10,952 nucleotides of DNA, taken from NCBI GenBank assembly GCA_949290035.1, contig CASEQO010000126.1:1-10952 (forward strand), given 5' to 3'. The position numbers and the translations under genes are program-made. Origin of the DNA: an uncultured Mycoplasmataceae bacterium (GTDB taxonomy: Bacteria > Bacillota_I > Bacilli_A > Mycoplasmatales > Mycoplasmoidaceae). Below, in pieces: positions 7,923 through 10,952 of this stretch (position 1 is the first letter of the stretch; every line of letters starts with the position of its first letter). The notes under the pieces are model-generated. The model had not been told where the DNA came from and made no database searches. It saw only the letters and a program-made list of their open reading frames with translations.

Positions 7923-9536
7923 ATGAAAAAAGAAAATAACTCATTAACTCTAATTATTTTATCTCTTGCATTAAATAAAATATATTCTAATTTTAAGATA
8001 TATGAATCTAATTCATCAGATGAAAATTTTTATATAAATTTTGGATGTGATGAACAGGTTTCGTTTAATGATTTTAAAAAAATAGAAAAAGAGATGTCAA
8101 AAATAATATCAGGAGCATATAAGATTGAAAAACAAGGTAAAACTTATATTTGTAACAATATAAAGTTTAATGGTATAGATCTAGATAAAAAAAATAATAC
8201 AAAAGAACTTAAATTCTTTACATTAACTTCAATTGGTGGAGTTGATAATTTAGGTAGTAAAAATAATTATAGAATCTATGGAAATGGTTTTGATTCTCAA
8301 AATGAAAAAGAAGAATTTTTAAAATATCAAGAAGAATTAAGAAGTAGAGATCATAGAAAAATAGGACAAGAGTTAAAAATCTTCACTTTTGATGATCTTG
8401 CAGGCCAAGGTCTTCCTATTTTATTACCTAATGGTTCTTATATAAAAGAAAAAATATCTTCTTATTTAAAATCATTATTCTTCAAAAATGATTTTGAAAT
8501 GGTTAATACACCAGTATTAGGTAGTAAAAAATTATATATTACTTCTGGTCATTGAGATTTATATAAGGAAAATAATTTTCCACCTATAAAAATAGATAAT
8601 GAAGAATTTATGTTACGTCCAATGACTTGTCCTCATCATATTCTAGTTTATAAGTCATCTAATAGAACATACAAAGAATTACCTATAAAATATTTTGAAG
8701 ATGCTAAATTACATAGATATGAATCTAGTGGTGGATTAATTGGTCTTGAAAGAGTAAGAGCAATGGAATTGTTTGATACTCATATATTTTTAAAAAAAGA
8801 TCAAATAAAAGAAACTATTGCACAACTAAGTACAATGATTAAAGAAGTGTTTTCAAAATTAAACATGAAAATAGATAGAATTGATTTATCTCTAAGATCA
8901 AAAGAAAAAGATAAATTTTTTGATGATGATTCAATGTGAGAAGAATCACAAACAATGTTAAGAGAAATATTAAAAGAATTAAAATATGATTTTTATGAAA
9001 TTGAAGGTGAAGCAGCATTTTATGGACCTAAAATTGATTTTCAATACAAAACAATTTTAGGTAAATATATAACTATTTCAACTATCCAACTTGACTTTTT
9101 ATTACCAAAAAGATTTGAAATAACTTATAAAGATCAAAATAATGAAGAACAAACTCCAGTTTTAATTCACTTTGGAATTATAGGAACTTATGAAAGATTT
9201 ATTTCTGCATTATTAAGTCAAACTAAAGGTAATTTACCTTTCTGATTACAAAAAACACAAGTAGAAATATTTCCAATAAACAATGAATTCCATTTAGAAT
9301 ATGCAAAAAAAGTAGAACAAGAATTATTAAAAAATGATTTAAGAGTTAAATTAGATTCATCAAATGAAAGAATATCTAAAAAAATACTAAATGCTCAAAA
9401 ATCAAAAATTAGATTTCAAATAATTATTGGTGATGATGAAGTTAAAACTAAAACATTATCTGTTAGAAAATATGGGCAAGAAGATTCAACTAAAATGACT
9501 ATAAAGGAATTTATTGAATTAACTAAAAAAGAATAA
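7923..9536 (+). CDS. thrS: Threonyl-tRNA synthetase, short form without TGS and with degenerate editing domain
   Basis: It charges tRNA-Thr with threonine. The protein has 537 residues, against about 640 in full-length enzymes. The class II core is intact: [10 protein letters not shown]; motif 1 region; [10 protein letters not shown]; motif 2 [21 protein letters not shown]; the [10 protein letters not shown] strand; and motif 3 GTYERF. The zinc ligands are Cys236, His287 and His416, spaced almost as in E. coli (51 and 129 against 51 and 126). The anticodon-binding domain follows [13 protein letters not shown]. The N-terminal TGS domain is absent. The remnant of the editing domain (about 5-125) lacks both the HxxxH and CxxH catalytic pairs; where HxxxH is expected the sequence is LSLALNK. 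Only 25 nt separate it from pcrA, and GGGAG at 7912-7916 fixes the start, so no longer N-terminus is hidden upstream. Serine mischarging would probably not be corrected in cis. Confidence 0.96.
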
Positions 9537-9547
9537 AGAGGTTAATT

Positions 9548-10849
9548 ATGTATTTGTTAGACTCCTCAACAAATAAAAGAAAAGAAATAAATAAAAACAA
9601 AATATCTATTTATTTATGTGGTCCGACTGTATATAATCACATACACATAGGTAATTTAAGACCTATAGTAACTTTTGATGTTTTACATCGGTATTTAAAA
9701 TTTCTAAAAAAAGAAGTTATATTTATTCATAATATAACAGACATTGATGACAAAATAGTTAACGGAGCTAAAATAGAACAAATAGATGAATTAGAATTTT
9801 CTAATATTTATACTCAAAAATATTATGAGATTTTAGAAAAGACAAATATCTTAAAAATGATTACTCCAAAAGTATCAGAAAATTTAAATGAAATGCTAAA
9901 TTTTATAGATGAACTTTATAAAAAAGGATATGCATATAAATTAGATGATGGAATATATTTTGATGTATCAAAATTTAAAGATTATGGACAAGTATCAAAT
10001 AACGATGTTAACAATCTTGAATCAAATGTTAGAGTTGAAAATAATAAAGGAAAACATAATTCAAATGATTTTGTTTTATGAAAAAACAAAACAGAGGGAA
10101 AAACTTGAGATTCAAAATTTGGTAAAGGAAGACCTGGTTGACATACAGAATGTGTTGTACTAATTAATAAATATATAAAAGATACAGTTACAATTCATGG
10201 AGGAGGAATAGATTTAAGATTCCCTCATCATGAGAATGAAAATGCTCAATTTCAAGCATTATATAATAAACCATTAGCTAATACTTGAATGCATGTTGGA
10301 CATTTAATGATTGACAATGAAAAAATGTCTAAGTCCTTAGGAAATTTTATATTAGTTAAAGATATATTAGATAAATGAGGATCAAATTCTGTTAGATGAT
10401 TTTTTTATCAAACTAGATATCAAAAACCATTAAATTATAATTTAGAAAATATGGAATCATCTCAAAATCTTATAGATAAAATATTTTATGAATTAAATAA
10501 AGCCAAGTCATATTTACTATTAAATTCTAAATTAGATGAAAAAGAATATTTAGATGATGAAAAAATTAAACATTTTGATGATGATTTAAATTTTCCAAAT
10601 ATTATTTCATCAATTCAAAAAGATACAAAAAGTATTTCTAATTTAATTAGAGAAAAAAAATGAGATGAATTAAATAAAGTTAGAAATCAAGTTGTAACAA
10701 CTTTAAATATATTAGGAATAATCTATAAAGATGAATTTAATGAAAAGATTATTCAAACATTAAAAGAATGAAATAAATATGTTATTAATAAAGATTTTGA
10801 AAGTGCTGATAAATTAAGAAAAATTTTATTAGAGAAGAAAATAATATAA
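9548..10849 (+). CDS. cysS: Cysteinyl-tRNA synthetase
   Basis: This class I enzyme charges tRNA-Cys. It has 433 residues, slightly shorter than the usual 460 or so. The signature motifs are [16 protein letters not shown] with HIGH-type His33-Ile-Gly-Asn; [34 protein letters not shown]; and KMSKS at 259-263. The zinc ligands fit at Cys24, Cys202, His227 and Glu231, with the same spacing as in E. coli. The C-terminal [14 protein letters not shown] is where longer enzymes continue with a short conserved tail; here the tail is missing. Eight Trp codons are TGA. Residue 48, usually Arg, is encoded by a rare CGG. AAAGAGG (9535-9541) overlaps the thrS stop, and the gap is only 11 nt, so the two synthetases are almost certainly on one transcript that ends at the hairpin right after the stop. 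Confidence 0.97.
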
Positions 10850-10884
10850 AAAGTGATGTCTATTTTTGGCATCACTTTGTTTTT
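10850..10884 (+). terminator. Strong terminator after cysS, probably bidirectional
   Basis: The arms 10850-10860 (AAAGTGATGTC) and 10868-10878 (GGCATCACTTT) form 11 pairs including one G-U, around a 7-nt T-rich loop. GTTTTT follows on the plus strand. The run of A just before and within the 5' arm gives a matching U tract on the minus strand, so the same hairpin can stop the convergent tRNA transcript, whose 3' end lies 12 nt away. Confidence 0.9.
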
Positions 10885-10890
10885 ATAATA

Positions 10891-10952
10891 TGGTGCTTAG
10901 AAAGGGACTTGAACCCTTAAGATATCACTATCGGTGGATTTTGAGTCCACTG
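10891..10952 (-). tRNA. tRNA-Leu (anticodon CAA), cut by window edge
   Basis: Read on the minus strand, the 3' part of a class II tRNA is visible. The anticodon stem GTGGA/TCCAC encloses the loop CTCAAAA with anticodon CAA, which reads UUG. A long variable arm follows, with stem GATA/TATC and loop GTGA. The T stem AAGGG/CCCTT encloses TTCAAGT. The acceptor strand is TCTAAGC, with discriminator A and an encoded CCA at 10891-10893. The acceptor 5' strand and D arm are beyond the window. The long variable arm and A73 agree with leucine identity. Confidence 0.95.

Noticed and set aside
9945..10163. Plus-strand reading frame of 72 codons inside cysS
   Set aside because: It is an out-of-frame shadow of a conserved cysS segment.
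1..10952. CRISPR array, insertion sequence or long direct repeats
   Set aside because: No regularly spaced repeats, transposase motifs or long inverted ends were seen on reading the window.

Overview
The window comes from a mollicute (Mycoplasma, Spiroplasma or Mesoplasma type). It is extremely AT-rich, and UGA must be read as tryptophan: in-frame TGA codons fall at tryptophan positions of conserved families in PcrA, ThrRS, CysRS and the helicase, while only two in-frame TGG codons were noticed (near 2204 and 2009). The genus cannot be fixed from the sequence. Apart from a tRNA on the minus strand at the right edge, every gene is on the plus strand.

Left part (1-2076): two family 2 glycosyltransferase genes 15 nt apart, the first cut by the window edge. 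They probably form the end of a surface-glycan operon and close with a strong hairpin terminator that overlaps the second gene's stop codon.

Middle (2121-5708): one large gene for a primase-helicase of the TOTE conflict-system type. It has a zinc-cysteine cluster, a primase domain and an SF2 helicase. Two primase catalytic positions are substituted, and the frame breaks once between the two helicase halves. A third GT2-like protein follows; it has lost the DxD metal site and ends at its own terminator.

Right part (5729-10849): a compact run of housekeeping genes, pcrA (UvrD-type helicase), thrS and cysS, separated by 25 and 11 nt and probably co-transcribed. ThrRS lacks the TGS domain and the editing residues. 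The run ends at a hairpin that looks bidirectional, and it converges on a minus-strand tRNA-Leu (anticodon CAA) cut by the right edge.

The most notable item is the TOTE-type gene. It is a defence-associated family in a reduced genome, placed between surface-glycan genes, with its helicase motifs mostly kept and its primase chemistry apparently lost. No CRISPR array, insertion sequence or rRNA was seen. No gene-free stretch exceeds 100 nt.
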